A DNA stretch of 64,000 bases from Clostridia bacterium (GCA_017461365.1 JAFTYG010000047.1:1-64000), one strand, 5' to 3'; shown: positions 8,911 through 17,616, counted from the first letter of the stretch. Notes: generated by a model not told the origin, from the sequence alone. Numbers and translations: made by a program.

Positions 8911-9048
8911 GAGAAAACCGCCAAAATCGCCCGAACCTCAACCAAAATCCACCTTTTGAACAAAGAACTTGTATCTTTTTTGGGCACAAAGCACAACCGA
9001 CTATAATTGTATAAAAACACCAAAATAAATATTTATTTTTCTAAGCGC

Positions 9049-9077
9049 TTGCAATTTGAAATAATATGTGTTATAAT
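9049..9077 (+). promoter_or_regulatory. Promoter of the cobalamin-riboswitch operon
   Basis: TTGCAA (9049-9054) and TATAAT (9072-9077), spacer 17 bases. Transcription would begin just before the aptamer. Confidence 0.7.
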
Positions 9078-9089
9078 GTTGTCCGACAA

Positions 9090-9303
9090 AGGAATAAACA
9101 TGGCGCAGATAAGGAAATTGCGGTGAAAATCCGCGGCAACAGCCATTACCGTAACTCTTTTTGACACCTAAAGCCGTCAAAAGCCAAGTCGGAATGCTTA
9201 CTGCGCTGTGCCCCGTAAAAGCACCTTGGGCAATTGAAGGCGCGCGGAGACGATACGGCAGGGTATCTCTTTTTTGCGCGCTTTCTTCGGAGGCGCGCTT
9301 TTG
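9090..9303 (+). promoter_or_regulatory. Cobalamin riboswitch (variant) with terminator platform
   Basis: The core AAGGAAATTGCGGTG-AAA-TCC followed by ...GCC-ATTACCGTAA and later AAGTCGGAATGC follows the cobalamin aptamer order (GGAA..GGTG.AA.TCC ... ACTGTAA ... AGTCAGGA), with deviations in the GCCACTG box. A terminator with a UUCG loop follows at 9276-9302. The first downstream gene encodes a DUF4430 protein and the second an ECF S component, which fits B12 control. Confidence 0.75.
9276..9303 (+). terminator. Riboswitch terminator stem
   Basis: GCGCGCTTTC (9276-9285), loop TTCG and GAGGCGCGC (9290-9298) are followed by TTTT. An upstream GGCGCGCGGAG (about 9239-9249) could form the competing anti-terminator. 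Confidence 0.75.
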
Positions 9304-9352
9304 CTTTATCCTTTTCAATATTATAAAAAATGAAAGGATCAAAAAATCAAAA

Positions 9353-9778
9353 ATGAAAAAAAATCTGACAGCTTCTATTTCTCTTTCTTTAGCTCTCGTT
9401 CTTCTTCTCTGCCTCGTCTCCTGCAACACGGTCGATGCTGAGGGACTTTGGGAGAGCGCTACCTACCGCCGCGATATGACGTTCGGCGACGGCGACACCA
9501 CCGTTCAGCTTGAGGTCAAGGTCGAGGATCAGTCGGTTACGTTTACCGTCAACACCGACAAGAAAACTCTCGGCGACGCACTTATCGAGCACGGTCTTAT
9601 TGAAGGCGAGGATGGCGCTTACGGTCTTTATGTAAAAAAGGTCAACGGAATTGCCGCCGACTACGACGTAGATCAATCCTATTGGGCTCTCTACAAGAAC
9701 GGCGAGATGTCTATGACGGGAGTGGATACCACGGAGATCGCTGACGGCGAGCATTATGAATTCGTCTACACGAAGTAA
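9353..9778 (+). CDS. DUF4430 (transcobalamin-like) lipoprotein
   Basis: A 141-aa lipoprotein (lipobox CLVSC). Residues ~35-141 form a DUF4430 domain: the KTLGDALIEHGL start, YVKKVNGIAADYD, the SYWALYKNGE core and the closing GEHYEFVYTK. This domain is related to the beta domain of transcobalamin and often accompanies ECF vitamin transporters. It probably binds cobalamin or a precursor outside the cell and hands it to the S component encoded next, with which it overlaps by 23 bases. The start at 9353 is chosen because the signal peptide begins there; longer upstream reading runs through the riboswitch. Regulated by the riboswitch at 9090-9303. Confidence 0.85.
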   Translation: MKKNLTASISLSLALVLLLCLVSCNTVDAEGLWESATYRRDMTFGDGDTTVQLEVKVEDQSVTFTVNTDKKTLGDALIEHGLIEGEDGAYGLYVKKVNGIAADYDVDQSYWALYKNGEMSMTGVDTTEIADGEHYEFVYTK

Positions 9779-10289
9779 AAAAATTCCTTTGCGACAGCTC
9801 ATTATCTTTGCCCTGCTTGGGGTGATAATGTTCTTGTCAAAGATCGTTATGGAGGCGCTTCCAAACATCCACCTGCTCGGGATGCTGACTATCACTTACA
9901 CCTTGGTGTACCGATGGCGGGCGCTTATTCCGATCTATATTTACGTTTTTCTGAACGGACTTTTTGCGGGCTTTAACGCTTGGTGGGTACCCTACCTTTA
10001 CATCTGGACTATCCTTTGGGCGGCGACAATGTTGCTTCCCAAAAGGATGCCGAAGGTTGCGGCGTGCATTGTTTATCCGCTGCTCTGCGCTCTTCACGGG
10101 CTTGCCTTCGGAGTGCTTTATTCTCCTGCGCAGGCTTTGATGTTCGGCTTGAATTTTCAACAGATGCTTGTTTGGATAGCGAGTGGATTTGGCTTTGATA
10201 TTATTCACTGTGTGGGTAATTTTGCGGTAGGATTTATTATTTACCCGCTCTCCGAGGTACTGCGAAAGCTTGAAAACAGATACAGATGA
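9756..10289 (+). CDS. ECF transporter S component, probably cobalamin
   Basis: A 177-aa protein with about six hydrophobic helices, matching the size and layout of ECF S (substrate-capture) subunits. No EcfA or EcfT gene lies nearby, so it would use the cell's shared energising module (group II ECF). The cobalamin riboswitch and the preceding DUF4430 lipoprotein point to B12 or cobinamide as cargo, comparable with CbrT. The gene starts inside the previous gene, which implies coupled translation, and ends before a terminator at 10305. The vitamin identity is inferred from context. Confidence 0.8.
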   Translation: MNSSTRSKKIPLRQLIIFALLGVIMFLSKIVMEALPNIHLLGMLTITYTLVYRWRALIPIYIYVFLNGLFAGFNAWWVPYLYIWTILWAATMLLPKRMPKVAACIVYPLLCALHGLAFGVLYSPAQALMFGLNFQQMLVWIASGFGFDIIHCVGNFAVGFIIYPLSEVLRKLENRYR

Positions 10290-10304
10290 TCTTTAAACGG
10301 TCTT

Positions 10305-10335
10305 CCCCGCTCCGACCTCGGAGCGGGGTTTTTCT
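10305..10335 (+). terminator. Terminator of the B12 operon
   Basis: CCCCGCTCCGA (10305-10315) and TCGGAGCGGGG (10318-10328), followed by TTTTTCTTTT. Confidence 0.85.
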
Positions 10336-10380
10336 TTTGGCGCGGCAGTAAAATAATACACTTTTTACATATTTTTCATT

Positions 10381-10404
10381 CGGTCTTTTGGGACCGTTTT
10401 TTTT
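10381..10404 (+). terminator. Second terminator, insulating the phage cassette
   Basis: CGGTC TTTTGG GACCG followed by eight T. With the hairpin at 10305 it isolates the phage cassette from the upstream operon. The rest of 10336-10508 shows no gene. Confidence 0.75.
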
Positions 10405-10508
10405 GTTTTTATCTATCATTTTGGGACAAAGCGGGACATTAGGTATCCTTTTGAGACTCGACGGTGCGGTAAAATATATGCGCACAGACGGAAATGGAGG
10501 TAAAACGG

Positions 10509-10943
10509 ATGAATCGGAAATGCGGTGTCAACTATCTTCGCGATACGTGCCGCCGCGATACTCTTAACAAAGCACTGGAAGCCTACATCCAAAGCTGCCG
10601 CTGTATCGACGAGTTCGGTACCGAGCTCTCCGATGCTTCGGACGGCTCGGGCAGAGGGCGCTCCAAGCGCGGGGCGGGACGCTTTCCGAACATAGCGGGC
10701 TTTTGCCGATACTACCGAACGGGGCTTGAGGAGCTTGAAACGCTTGCGGACGAATTTCCTGAGCAGATAGATATGCTTTACGCCTTTTTTGAGGATGAGG
10801 CTCTCAATTCGGGCATCTCTCCCGCGGTGCTTTCGGTTTATATGAAAAAGCGGCTCGGCTACGACAGAGAGCTTACGCGTCCCTCGGATGACTCTCCGAT
10901 GACCGTCCGCTTCGAGCACGACATATACGATGACGGAGAATAA
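10509..10943 (+). CDS. Phage terminase small subunit-like protein
   Basis: A 144-aa protein directly before, and overlapping by 14 bases, the large terminase gene, which is the main reason for the call. It is rich in charged helices: FCRYYRTGLEELETLADEFPEQIDMLYAFFEDEAL resembles the helical DNA-recognition/oligomerisation part of small terminases. The start at 10509 follows GGAGG by 8 bases; an ATG five codons earlier lacks a ribosome site. It would bind the packaging site and recruit the large subunit. No direct sequence motif proves this. Confidence 0.65.
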   Translation: MNRKCGVNYLRDTCRRDTLNKALEAYIQSCRCIDEFGTELSDASDGSGRGRSKRGAGRFPNIAGFCRYYRTGLEELETLADEFPEQIDMLYAFFEDEALNSGISPAVLSVYMKKRLGYDRELTRPSDDSPMTVRFEHDIYDDGE

Positions 10944-12252
10944 AAATGCAACCGCTATTATACGCGGAGCTCCGACGGAGCGGCAAAAGGAATTTTTCTC
11001 GGCGCGTTCGAAATACGTCGCTTACGGCGGCGCGCGCGGAGGCGGAAAATCGTGGGCGCTTCGGCGCAAGCTGACGGCTATGTGTCTGCGTTACGGCGGA
11101 CTTCACTGTCTGCTTGTCCGCAGAAGTCTTTTTGAGCTCAAATCAAACCACGTTTTTCCCTTTCTTCGGGAATACGGCTCGCTTGTCAGCTTCTCTTCCT
11201 CAGATATGTGTCTTTACTTCAAAAACGGGAGCCGCATAGATCTCGGATATTGCGACTCCGACAGGGATGCTCTGAGATACCAAGGTCAGGAATACGACAT
11301 TATTGCCATCGACGAGGCAACACAGCTGAGTGAATACAGATTTTCAATTTTCAAGGCCTGTCTGCGAGGCGCTAACTCGTTTCCCCACCGTATGTATCTT
11401 ACCTGCAATCCCGGGGGTATCGGACATTCGTGGGTAAAGCGGTTGTTTATCGACAGGAAATACCGCGAGGGTGAGCTTGCCGACGACTACACGTTTATTC
11501 CCGCGCTCGTCTACGACAACACGGCTCTTATCGAGCGAGATCCCGAATACGTAAAGACGCTTGAGTCCTTGCCGCCAAAGATGCGCGACGCGTGGCTCTA
11601 CGGAAAATGGGATATATTCGAGGGGCAATTCTTTCCCGAATTTGATCCCGCGCTACACGTCTACAAGTCGTCGGACACGCCCTGCAATCTCAAATATTTT
11701 ATATCGGTCGATTACGGCTTTGATATGCTTGCCGCTCTGCTTCTCGGGATCGACCGCGCGGGAAACGTATTCGTTCTGAAGGAATGCTGTAAGTCGGGAC
11801 TTACTCTTTCGGAGGCCGCTCGCAGGATAGTAGATCTTTGCAAGTACAGAAGGATCGAATTCGTTACGGCGTCTCCCGACCTATGGAACAGGCGTCAGGA
11901 CAGCGGACGGAGCGGATTTGAGATAATGCAAGCCGTTGCGGGGATGCCGCCGATGCGCCCTGCCGACGACCGACGCATAGCGGGATGGCGGCTCGTCCGC
12001 GAGTATCTTGCTTCCTCGGAGGGCTCACCAAGGCTGAGGATAAACGAAAACTGCTCGGAGCTTATCAGGTCTCTGCCCGCTCTTCTTTACGACAAAGAAC
12101 GGACCGAGGATGCGTCAAGCGAGCCTCACGACGTAACGCACGCTCCCGAGGCTCTGCGATACGGTCTTATGAGCCGTATTCCGCCGCCCGAGCTTATAGA
12201 AAAGACGGATTTTCATTTTGGCAAAAAGACCTCGCCTTTGTTTTTTGATTAA
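10930..12252 (+). CDS. Phage terminase large subunit
   Basis: A 440-aa packaging motor protein with an N-terminal ATPase (Walker A GGARGGGKSW, Walker B IIAIDEAT, coupling segment YLTCNPGG) and a C-terminal RNase H-like nuclease (VDYGFD, TASPDLWNR, and DVTHAPEALRYG near the end). All expected acidic residues are present, so it looks functional. The RQKEFF segment at its N-terminus (residues ~18-23) is typical of TerL adenine-binding loops. It belongs to the seven-gene cassette 10509-17505. Codon use resembles the neighbouring host genes. Confidence 0.93.
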   Translation: MTENKNATAIIRGAPTERQKEFFSARSKYVAYGGARGGGKSWALRRKLTAMCLRYGGLHCLLVRRSLFELKSNHVFPFLREYGSLVSFSSSDMCLYFKNGSRIDLGYCDSDRDALRYQGQEYDIIAIDEATQLSEYRFSIFKACLRGANSFPHRMYLTCNPGGIGHSWVKRLFIDRKYREGELADDYTFIPALVYDNTALIERDPEYVKTLESLPPKMRDAWLYGKWDIFEGQFFPEFDPALHVYKSSDTPCNLKYFISVDYGFDMLAALLLGIDRAGNVFVLKECCKSGLTLSEAARRIVDLCKYRRIEFVTASPDLWNRRQDSGRSGFEIMQAVAGMPPMRPADDRRIAGWRLVREYLASSEGSPRLRINENCSELIRSLPALLYDKERTEDASSEPHDVTHAPEALRYGLMSRIPPPELIEKTDFHFGKKTSPLFFD

Positions 12253-12406
12253 ATAAAAAAGTCTGTGCGTTTCAAAAAACAGAGGGTGAGTGTCTGACGG
12301 ACATTTGCCGCGGACGACCGCGAGATTGTGAAGCAATCCCCAGTGGCTTACCGTGTGGTCGCCCCTACGCTTAGGCGGATAAGTAAATTTACGTAAGGAA
12401 TTATCT
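12253..12406. repeat. Hairpin repeat sharing CGTAGGGGCGACC with 34297-34309
   Basis: This 154-base gap inside the phage cassette holds short stems (CGCGG ACGA CCGCG; GATTG TGAAG CAATC). On the minus strand it carries the 13-mer CGTAGGGGCGACC (12357-12369), also found at 34297-34309. It looks like a small dispersed repeat inserted between phage genes. Confidence 0.45.
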
Positions 12407-14134
12407 ATGAAAACTAACACAAAAACCAAAAAGAATACTATCAATTTCGACGGCTTCGGCGGAGTTGATCTGACAAAGACTCACAGTGATATTTTTTCGG
12501 CGCGGAGCATCGAAAACTTTCGCGTGCTCAACGACGGCTCGCTTGAGAAGCGGCAAGGCTATCGCTTTCTCTCCGATCTCGGCGGTACTGTACGCGCGTT
12601 CTGGGGCGGAATGCTTGACGGCTCTTACACCTTATTTATGCTCATTGACGACACGCTGTGCTTTATCATTCCCGAAACGGGAGAGCGTATGCCTCTCTTT
12701 ACTGTAGGTACGTCCTCTGGAAGCGCTTGCTTCTTCTTTTTCCGAGAGACGCTTTACCTGCTTGACGGCGAGAAGATATACGAATTTACGGGGCTTGAAT
12801 TCAATGAGACGGTCGGCTACGTTCCGCTTGTGGCAAAGGATTGGGTAAACGACTATATCGGGGAGATCAACGAGCCGAGAAATATTCTCAACAGACACGC
12901 CCGCGCCACATACACAGTATCGGACACTCCGTCGATCTATCTGTGCGCGGGAGAGCCTATTGAGTCGGTGGAGGCGGTCTACGTCAACCACGCCCTGCTC
13001 TCCTCTTCGCGCTATTCGATCAACCATACCTTCAACACGATAAACGTTCAAGGTCTTGCGGCGGGCGACAAGGTTGAGGTCTTTTTCACCTATCAGAACG
13101 GCTACGACGATCTTATGACGAAGCTTTGCTCTGCAACGTCCTCCGCGCTTTTCGGCGGTATCGGCTCAAACCGAATATTTCTTTGCGGCGGCTCTTGCTA
13201 CGGCACTGTATTTGCTTCCAAGAACGTATCGCGGTTCGATATTGCTCTCTCTCAGAAGCACTATCCGCAAAGCAACGGGCTTTATATCCCCGTGGGCTAC
13301 GAATTTGAGGCGGGCGACGGCATAGCCGCGGTCCAGGCGATCGCGCGTCAGTACGGTCACATCCTCATATTTACCGAGTCTGACGTATGGATGATAACTC
13401 CCGACGACGATGGCAGTGAATTTGCAAGCGCGACGGGGGTAAACGGACGGATAGGCTGTCCTGTAGCGGGCGGCGCTACGGTCTCTGAAAACGAGCCCGT
13501 ATCTATCGGCGCGCACTCGGTGTTTGCGTGGGAGACCGACTCGCAGAGAAAATGCGATGCGCAAAGCATTTCAAAGCCAATTGACGCTGAGCTGTCCGAG
13601 GAATATCTCAAAAGCTGCTCTCTTTATTACGACGCGACAAGAAACGAGCTGTGGCTTTACAGCAGCAGCCAGAACTATGCGTGGATATACAACACTGTAC
13701 GGAAGGCATGGTACAAATTTACGGGCATATGCGCGGATACGATATTTGACCTTAACGGCTCTCTCTGCTTTATCCGCGACGGAAAGATGTTCGTTTTTGA
13801 CGATGACTGTTATGTCGACACAGATGAGAACGGCGAGTCTCTGCCTATATCGGCAAGCTACGTAACAAGCTTCTCAGATCTCGGCACGACCGACTTTAAA
13901 AATCTCTCCTCGGTAACGCTTCGCGCCGATCTTTACTCCGAGCCTCTTTTGCTCAGATTTGATGGAGAAGGCACTGCATCTGTGTCTTGGAATTTATCCG
14001 ACTCCTCGGAAAGCGAGCATTCGCTCATAGACAAGCGTGTGTTCACGGGCAGAACGAAATACTTCTCTCTTACGCTTGCCTCAAACGGCAACGAAAGGCA
14101 AAAAATACATAGCCTTACCGTTTACACGAGGTAA
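12407..14134 (+). CDS. Phage virion beta-propeller protein (nozzle / DNA-stabilisation-like)
   Basis: A 575-aa protein. The start INFDGFGGVDLTKTH ... FRVLNDGSLEKRQGYRFL matches the opening of podoviral tail-nozzle or packaged-DNA-stabilisation proteins (P22 gp10 type). It continues with propeller-like blades: SNRIFLCGG, HILIFTESDVWMI, YDATRNELWLYSS and WIYNTVRKAWYKF. The C-terminal ~110 residues are a beta-sandwich. It would close the portal channel and join head to tail. Its place between terminase and portal is unusual. It is preceded by a 154-base hairpin gap. Family assignment is from pattern, not a close match. Confidence 0.6.
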   Translation: MKTNTKTKKNTINFDGFGGVDLTKTHSDIFSARSIENFRVLNDGSLEKRQGYRFLSDLGGTVRAFWGGMLDGSYTLFMLIDDTLCFIIPETGERMPLFTVGTSSGSACFFFFRETLYLLDGEKIYEFTGLEFNETVGYVPLVAKDWVNDYIGEINEPRNILNRHARATYTVSDTPSIYLCAGEPIESVEAVYVNHALLSSSRYSINHTFNTINVQGLAAGDKVEVFFTYQNGYDDLMTKLCSATSSALFGGIGSNRIFLCGGSCYGTVFASKNVSRFDIALSQKHYPQSNGLYIPVGYEFEAGDGIAAVQAIARQYGHILIFTESDVWMITPDDDGSEFASATGVNGRIGCPVAGGATVSENEPVSIGAHSVFAWETDSQRKCDAQSISKPIDAELSEEYLKSCSLYYDATRNELWLYSSSQNYAWIYNTVRKAWYKFTGICADTIFDLNGSLCFIRDGKMFVFDDDCYVDTDENGESLPISASYVTSFSDLGTTDFKNLSSVTLRADLYSEPLLLRFDGEGTASVSWNLSDSSESEHSLIDKRVFTGRTKYFSLTLASNGNERQKIHSLTVYTR

Positions 14135-14161
14135 GGCTGACAAAAGAAAGGAAAAATCGAA

Positions 14162-15721
14162 ATGAACAATTCAGTACGGCTTGCCTGGGAGCAATATGAG
14201 GCGGGCAAGGACTACAAGAGGCGGATAGGTCTTTATGAGACTATCCGTCAGAACGAAAGGTTTTACAGAGGTCAACAGTGGAGCTCGGGCGAGGGCGCGG
14301 AGCTTCCCCACCCCGTATTCAACATTATCCGACGGATAATCGACTATCTCGTCTGCTCGGTCGCGTCTACCGATCTGTCGGTCAGGTTTACCGACGAAAA
14401 TCTTCCCTTTATGCGAAACGAGGCCGAGCGTCAAAATCTGCGGCGAGGTCTTGAGGTGCTTTCCGCCAACGCCGCATACCGTTGGGAGAAGAGCGGTATT
14501 GACCACAAGCTCCTGCGCTTACTGACCGATGCGGCGATAACGGGCGACGGCGTTATATACTGTTATTGGGACAGCGAGCAAAGGACGCCTCAGCTCTTTT
14601 CGGGTGACATTGTAAGCGAGGTAATCGACAACGTAAATCTTTTTGTATCCGACGTAAACAAAAACGATCTGCAATCTCAGGAATATATCATTATCGCAGG
14701 GCGCGCGCCCATATCCGTCTTACGCCGAGAGGCACTAATGAGCGGCGCGTCGGACGAGGACATATCGAAGATACTTCCCGACGGCGACCGTCAGGGACAG
14801 AGCGGAGACATGGCTGACTTTGAGCTTTCGGGCGACGACGAGGCAAAGGCGACCTACATCATAAAATTCTGGCGTGAGGACGGGCGCGTAGTATTTGAAA
14901 AATCGGTACGCGAATGCTCTGTAAAGAGAGCTCGCACCGACTGCCGTCTTTATCCCGTGGCATATTTCAACTGGATGCCCACAAAGAACAGCTTTCACGG
15001 CACGTCTCCCATAACATCTCTTATTCCGAACCAGCGTTTTATCAACCGCGCCTACTCGATGGCGATGAAGCATATGATCGACACGGCGTTCTCGAAGATA
15101 GTTTATGACAAGTCGAAGATACCCGAATGGACCAACACCGTAGGCGAGGCGATAGCCGCCGTTGGCGGAGGAAACATCTCCGATGCCGTCTCTGTTATCG
15201 GTGTCGGGGAGATGCAGAACGGATATATGGAGCTTATCGACAGCGCCATTGAGATGACGAAGGATCTTATGGGAGCTACCGAGTCGGCGCTCGGAAATCT
15301 TGACGCGACCAACACGAGCGCGATACTTGCCCTACAGGAGACCTCTCGCATACCTCTTGAGCAGGTACGCTCGGCATATTACAGATGCGTTGAGGACATG
15401 GCGAATATCTGGGCTGACATGATGTGCGCCTACTATCCGTCGGAGCGTCTTATCCCTTACGGCACCTCTGACGGCTATACGGCTGAGGCTATTGATCTTA
15501 CCGCTCTCAAAAACGGTTTTCTTTGCGCCCGTATCGACGTAGCCGAGGTATCTCGTTACAGCGCGGCAAGTGCGCAGAGTATGCTTGACAAGCTCCTTGA
15601 CGGCGGTTACATTTCGCCCTCCGACTACATCCGCAGACTTCCGAGCGGAATTCTCAACGACAGGCAATCGCTCATTGAGGATATTGAGGCGCGGACACTT
15701 GAAAATGAAAGGAAGGAATGA
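14162..15721 (+). CDS. Phage portal protein
   Basis: A 519-aa protein with portal features. The N-terminus has FYRGQQW and HPVFNIIRRIIDYLVCSVAS. Further on come YFNWMPTKNSFHGTSPITSLIPNQRFINRAYSMA and a helical stem GATESALGNLDATNTSAILALQETSRIPLEQVRSAYYR. The order and wording are those of podoviral portals. Twelve copies would form the DNA entry channel. RBS AAAGGA precedes the start. The gene ends 3 bases before the scaffold-like gene, as in a head operon. Confidence 0.85.
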   Translation: MNNSVRLAWEQYEAGKDYKRRIGLYETIRQNERFYRGQQWSSGEGAELPHPVFNIIRRIIDYLVCSVASTDLSVRFTDENLPFMRNEAERQNLRRGLEVLSANAAYRWEKSGIDHKLLRLLTDAAITGDGVIYCYWDSEQRTPQLFSGDIVSEVIDNVNLFVSDVNKNDLQSQEYIIIAGRAPISVLRREALMSGASDEDISKILPDGDRQGQSGDMADFELSGDDEAKATYIIKFWREDGRVVFEKSVRECSVKRARTDCRLYPVAYFNWMPTKNSFHGTSPITSLIPNQRFINRAYSMAMKHMIDTAFSKIVYDKSKIPEWTNTVGEAIAAVGGGNISDAVSVIGVGEMQNGYMELIDSAIEMTKDLMGATESALGNLDATNTSAILALQETSRIPLEQVRSAYYRCVEDMANIWADMMCAYYPSERLIPYGTSDGYTAEAIDLTALKNGFLCARIDVAEVSRYSAASAQSMLDKLLDGGYISPSDYIRRLPSGILNDRQSLIEDIEARTLENERKE

Positions 15722-15724
15722 TCT

Positions 15725-16237
15725 ATGGAAGAAGAAATTTTGACAGACGTCAGTGTATCTGAGTCTGAAAATGAGGCTATAGAAGAGGCTGCCGAGGAGG
15801 CTCTCGCAGAGGAGGTTGGGGCTTCTCCCGACGACTCGGATGCCTTACGCGCTGAGATAGAACGGCTTCGCGGCATTATAGCTCAAAGGGAAGCCGAGAG
15901 CGCCAAGAGCTTAGGCGAGCTTGAGGAATTTTACCGTCTGTTTCCCGACACGTCGGTAAAGGACGTACCCGACGCCGTATGGCAAAGAGTATCGGGGGGG
16001 ATTCCTCTTTCGGCGGCGTACGCGCTTTACGAGCGGGAGCTCTCTCTTCTCTCCCGCCGCGCCGACGAGGTGAACACCCGAAACGCGTCTTTATCTGCGG
16101 GAAAGGCGGGAGACTCTCCGCGGAGTGAATATTTTTCTCCCGACGAGGTGCGTGTTATGTCTCAAAAAGAGGTTCACGAAAACTATGCGAAAATCCGGCG
16201 CTCTATGGAGCATTGGCGAAGGGGCGCAGGCAGATGA
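15725..16237 (+). CDS. Scaffold-like coiled-coil head protein
   Basis: A 170-aa acidic protein between portal and coat genes, the usual scaffold position. The first ~45 residues are Glu-rich and disordered. Residues ~46-75 form a coiled coil (LRAEIERLRGIIAQREAESA). A basic C-terminal patch (KIRRSMEHWRRGAGR) fits the coat-binding end of scaffolding proteins. AAGGAATG lies before the ATG at 15725. The call rests on position and composition. Confidence 0.65.
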   Translation: MEEEILTDVSVSESENEAIEEAAEEALAEEVGASPDDSDALRAEIERLRGIIAQREAESAKSLGELEEFYRLFPDTSVKDVPDAVWQRVSGGIPLSAAYALYERELSLLSRRADEVNTRNASLSAGKAGDSPRSEYFSPDEVRVMSQKEVHENYAKIRRSMEHWRRGAGR

Positions 16238-16285
16238 TCTTAAAGATCGAAATTTAATTTTTAATTCAGAAAGGAAAAAACAAAA

Positions 16286-17113
16286 ATGGCAATTACAAAC
16301 TTTATTCCCACTATATGGAGTGAAAATCTTCTCTCCTCTCTTAATCATCACTACATAGGCGTTGCAAACTGCAACCGCGATTATGAGGGGGAGATCAAAA
16401 ACCGCGGCTCGTCCGTAAAGATCTGCGGTGTCGGCAATATCACTATCGGAGATTACACGAAGGACACCGATATGTCCACGCCTCAGGATCTTTCCGACAC
16501 CTTGGCGGAGCTTATTATTGATCAGGCGAAATACTTCAACTTCCAGGTCGACGACATCGACAAGACGCAGTGCTCCCCGAAGCTCCTTGACGCGGCTATG
16601 CGCAACGCCGCAAACGCTCTTGCGAACACTGCGGATAAGTACGTATTCTCTCTTTACGGTCAGGCGGCTCAGAAATTTGACGCCGATCTTTCCACGGACA
16701 GCATCATTGATATTATTCTGAAGTCTCGCGAGCTTCTCTACACGAACAACGTGACCGATCCGTCCGACATCGTTATCGAGCTTTCTCCCGCCGCCGCGAC
16801 AAAGCTCATCAAGGAGCAGGCTGACGTTTTCTCTTACAACAACGATATTCTCTCCACGGGCTGTATCGGCTCTGTGGCGGGCTGCAAGGTCTTTGTAAGC
16901 AACAACATTTCGATCGAGGACGGCCCCACTCAGATACACCACTGTCTTATGCGCTCCAAGCGTTCTATCGCTTTTGCCGAGCAGCTCTCCGAGATCGAGG
17001 CTTACCGCCCCGAGAAGAGATTTGCCGATGCCGTAAAGGGACTTCATCTGTACGGCGCAAAGGTGGTTTACCCCGACGAGATCATAGACATGGAATTTAC
17101 GGTTGAGGAGTGA
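16286..17113 (+). CDS. Phage major capsid protein
   Basis: A 275-aa coat protein. The start MAITNFIPTIWSENLL is typical of P22-gp5-like or related HK97-fold coats (ITNFxPxIWS). Spine-helix and P-domain strands follow: KLLDAAMRNAANALANTADKYVF, IVIELSPAAATKLI, VAGCKVFVSNNI, and the closing FADAVKGLHLYGAKVVYP. It is shorter than the P22 coat, so inserted domains are absent. RBS AAAGG. It follows the scaffold-like gene and precedes the connector-like gene with overlapping ends. Confidence 0.85.
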   Translation: MAITNFIPTIWSENLLSSLNHHYIGVANCNRDYEGEIKNRGSSVKICGVGNITIGDYTKDTDMSTPQDLSDTLAELIIDQAKYFNFQVDDIDKTQCSPKLLDAAMRNAANALANTADKYVFSLYGQAAQKFDADLSTDSIIDIILKSRELLYTNNVTDPSDIVIELSPAAATKLIKEQADVFSYNNDILSTGCIGSVAGCKVFVSNNISIEDGPTQIHHCLMRSKRSIAFAEQLSEIEAYRPEKRFADAVKGLHLYGAKVVYPDEIIDMEFTVEE

Positions 17114-17118
17114 TGCGT

Positions 17119-17505
17119 ATGAAAAATTTTGATATTTACAAGAATGCTCTCCGTCTGCTTGCGCAGAGTGTTGACGAGGATGAAAATGCGGATCTTGCTG
17201 AGCGCGCGCCTTATTTCATTGCGGCTTTCTGCTGTGAAGCCGCCGAGCTTGACAGAGCGGCGCGTCTCGTTCTCGGGATCGAGGGCCCTGAGGAATTCAA
17301 CGAGGTATGTCTTGCGCTTGACGAGGATTTTCCTCTTCTGCCGAGATTTGCAACTGTGGCGGCCAAGTATCTTGCGGCGATGCTCGTTATCGAGGAGGAC
17401 GGCGATCTTTCTGACAAGCTCTATGCTATGTACTGCGACGGAATGTCGCTGATAAAGGAGGGGCTTCCCGCTCTTATTGAAAAAATAGTTCATAAGAAGC
17501 CTTAA
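17119..17505 (+). CDS. Head-completion / connector-like protein (last gene of phage cassette)
   Basis: A 128-aa all-helical protein (NFDIYKNALRLLAQS, YFIAAFCCEAAELDRAARLVLG, AAKYLAAMLVIEEDGDLSDKLYAMYCDGM) behind the coat gene. Head-tail connector or adaptor proteins of this size and helical make-up occur at this position. The start at 17119 is chosen because GAGGAG lies 8 bases upstream; GTG/ATG at 17110/17113 overlap the coat stop too closely. A strong terminator follows. Identity is by position. Confidence 0.5.
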   Translation: MKNFDIYKNALRLLAQSVDEDENADLAERAPYFIAAFCCEAAELDRAARLVLGIEGPEEFNEVCLALDEDFPLLPRFATVAAKYLAAMLVIEEDGDLSDKLYAMYCDGMSLIKEGLPALIEKIVHKKP

Positions 17506-17511
17506 ACTCTT

Positions 17512-17556
17512 CCCACCCAAATTACCGAGGTAATTTGGGTGGGATATTATTTTTTA
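17512..17556 (+). terminator. Terminator of the phage cassette
   Basis: Perfect 14-base arms CCCACCCAAATTAC (17512-17525) and 17530-17543 around CGAG, followed by a T-rich tail. Confidence 0.9.
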
Positions 17557-17616
17557 TATTGAAATTTTCGGGATTTTATTGTATAATAAATACATCAAAA
17601 TTCAAGGAGAGAAATT

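Noticed and set aside
10336-10508. Possible phage attachment site left of the cassette
   Set aside because: I compared it with 17506-17616 and found no shared direct repeat, and there is no integrase or tRNA nearby.
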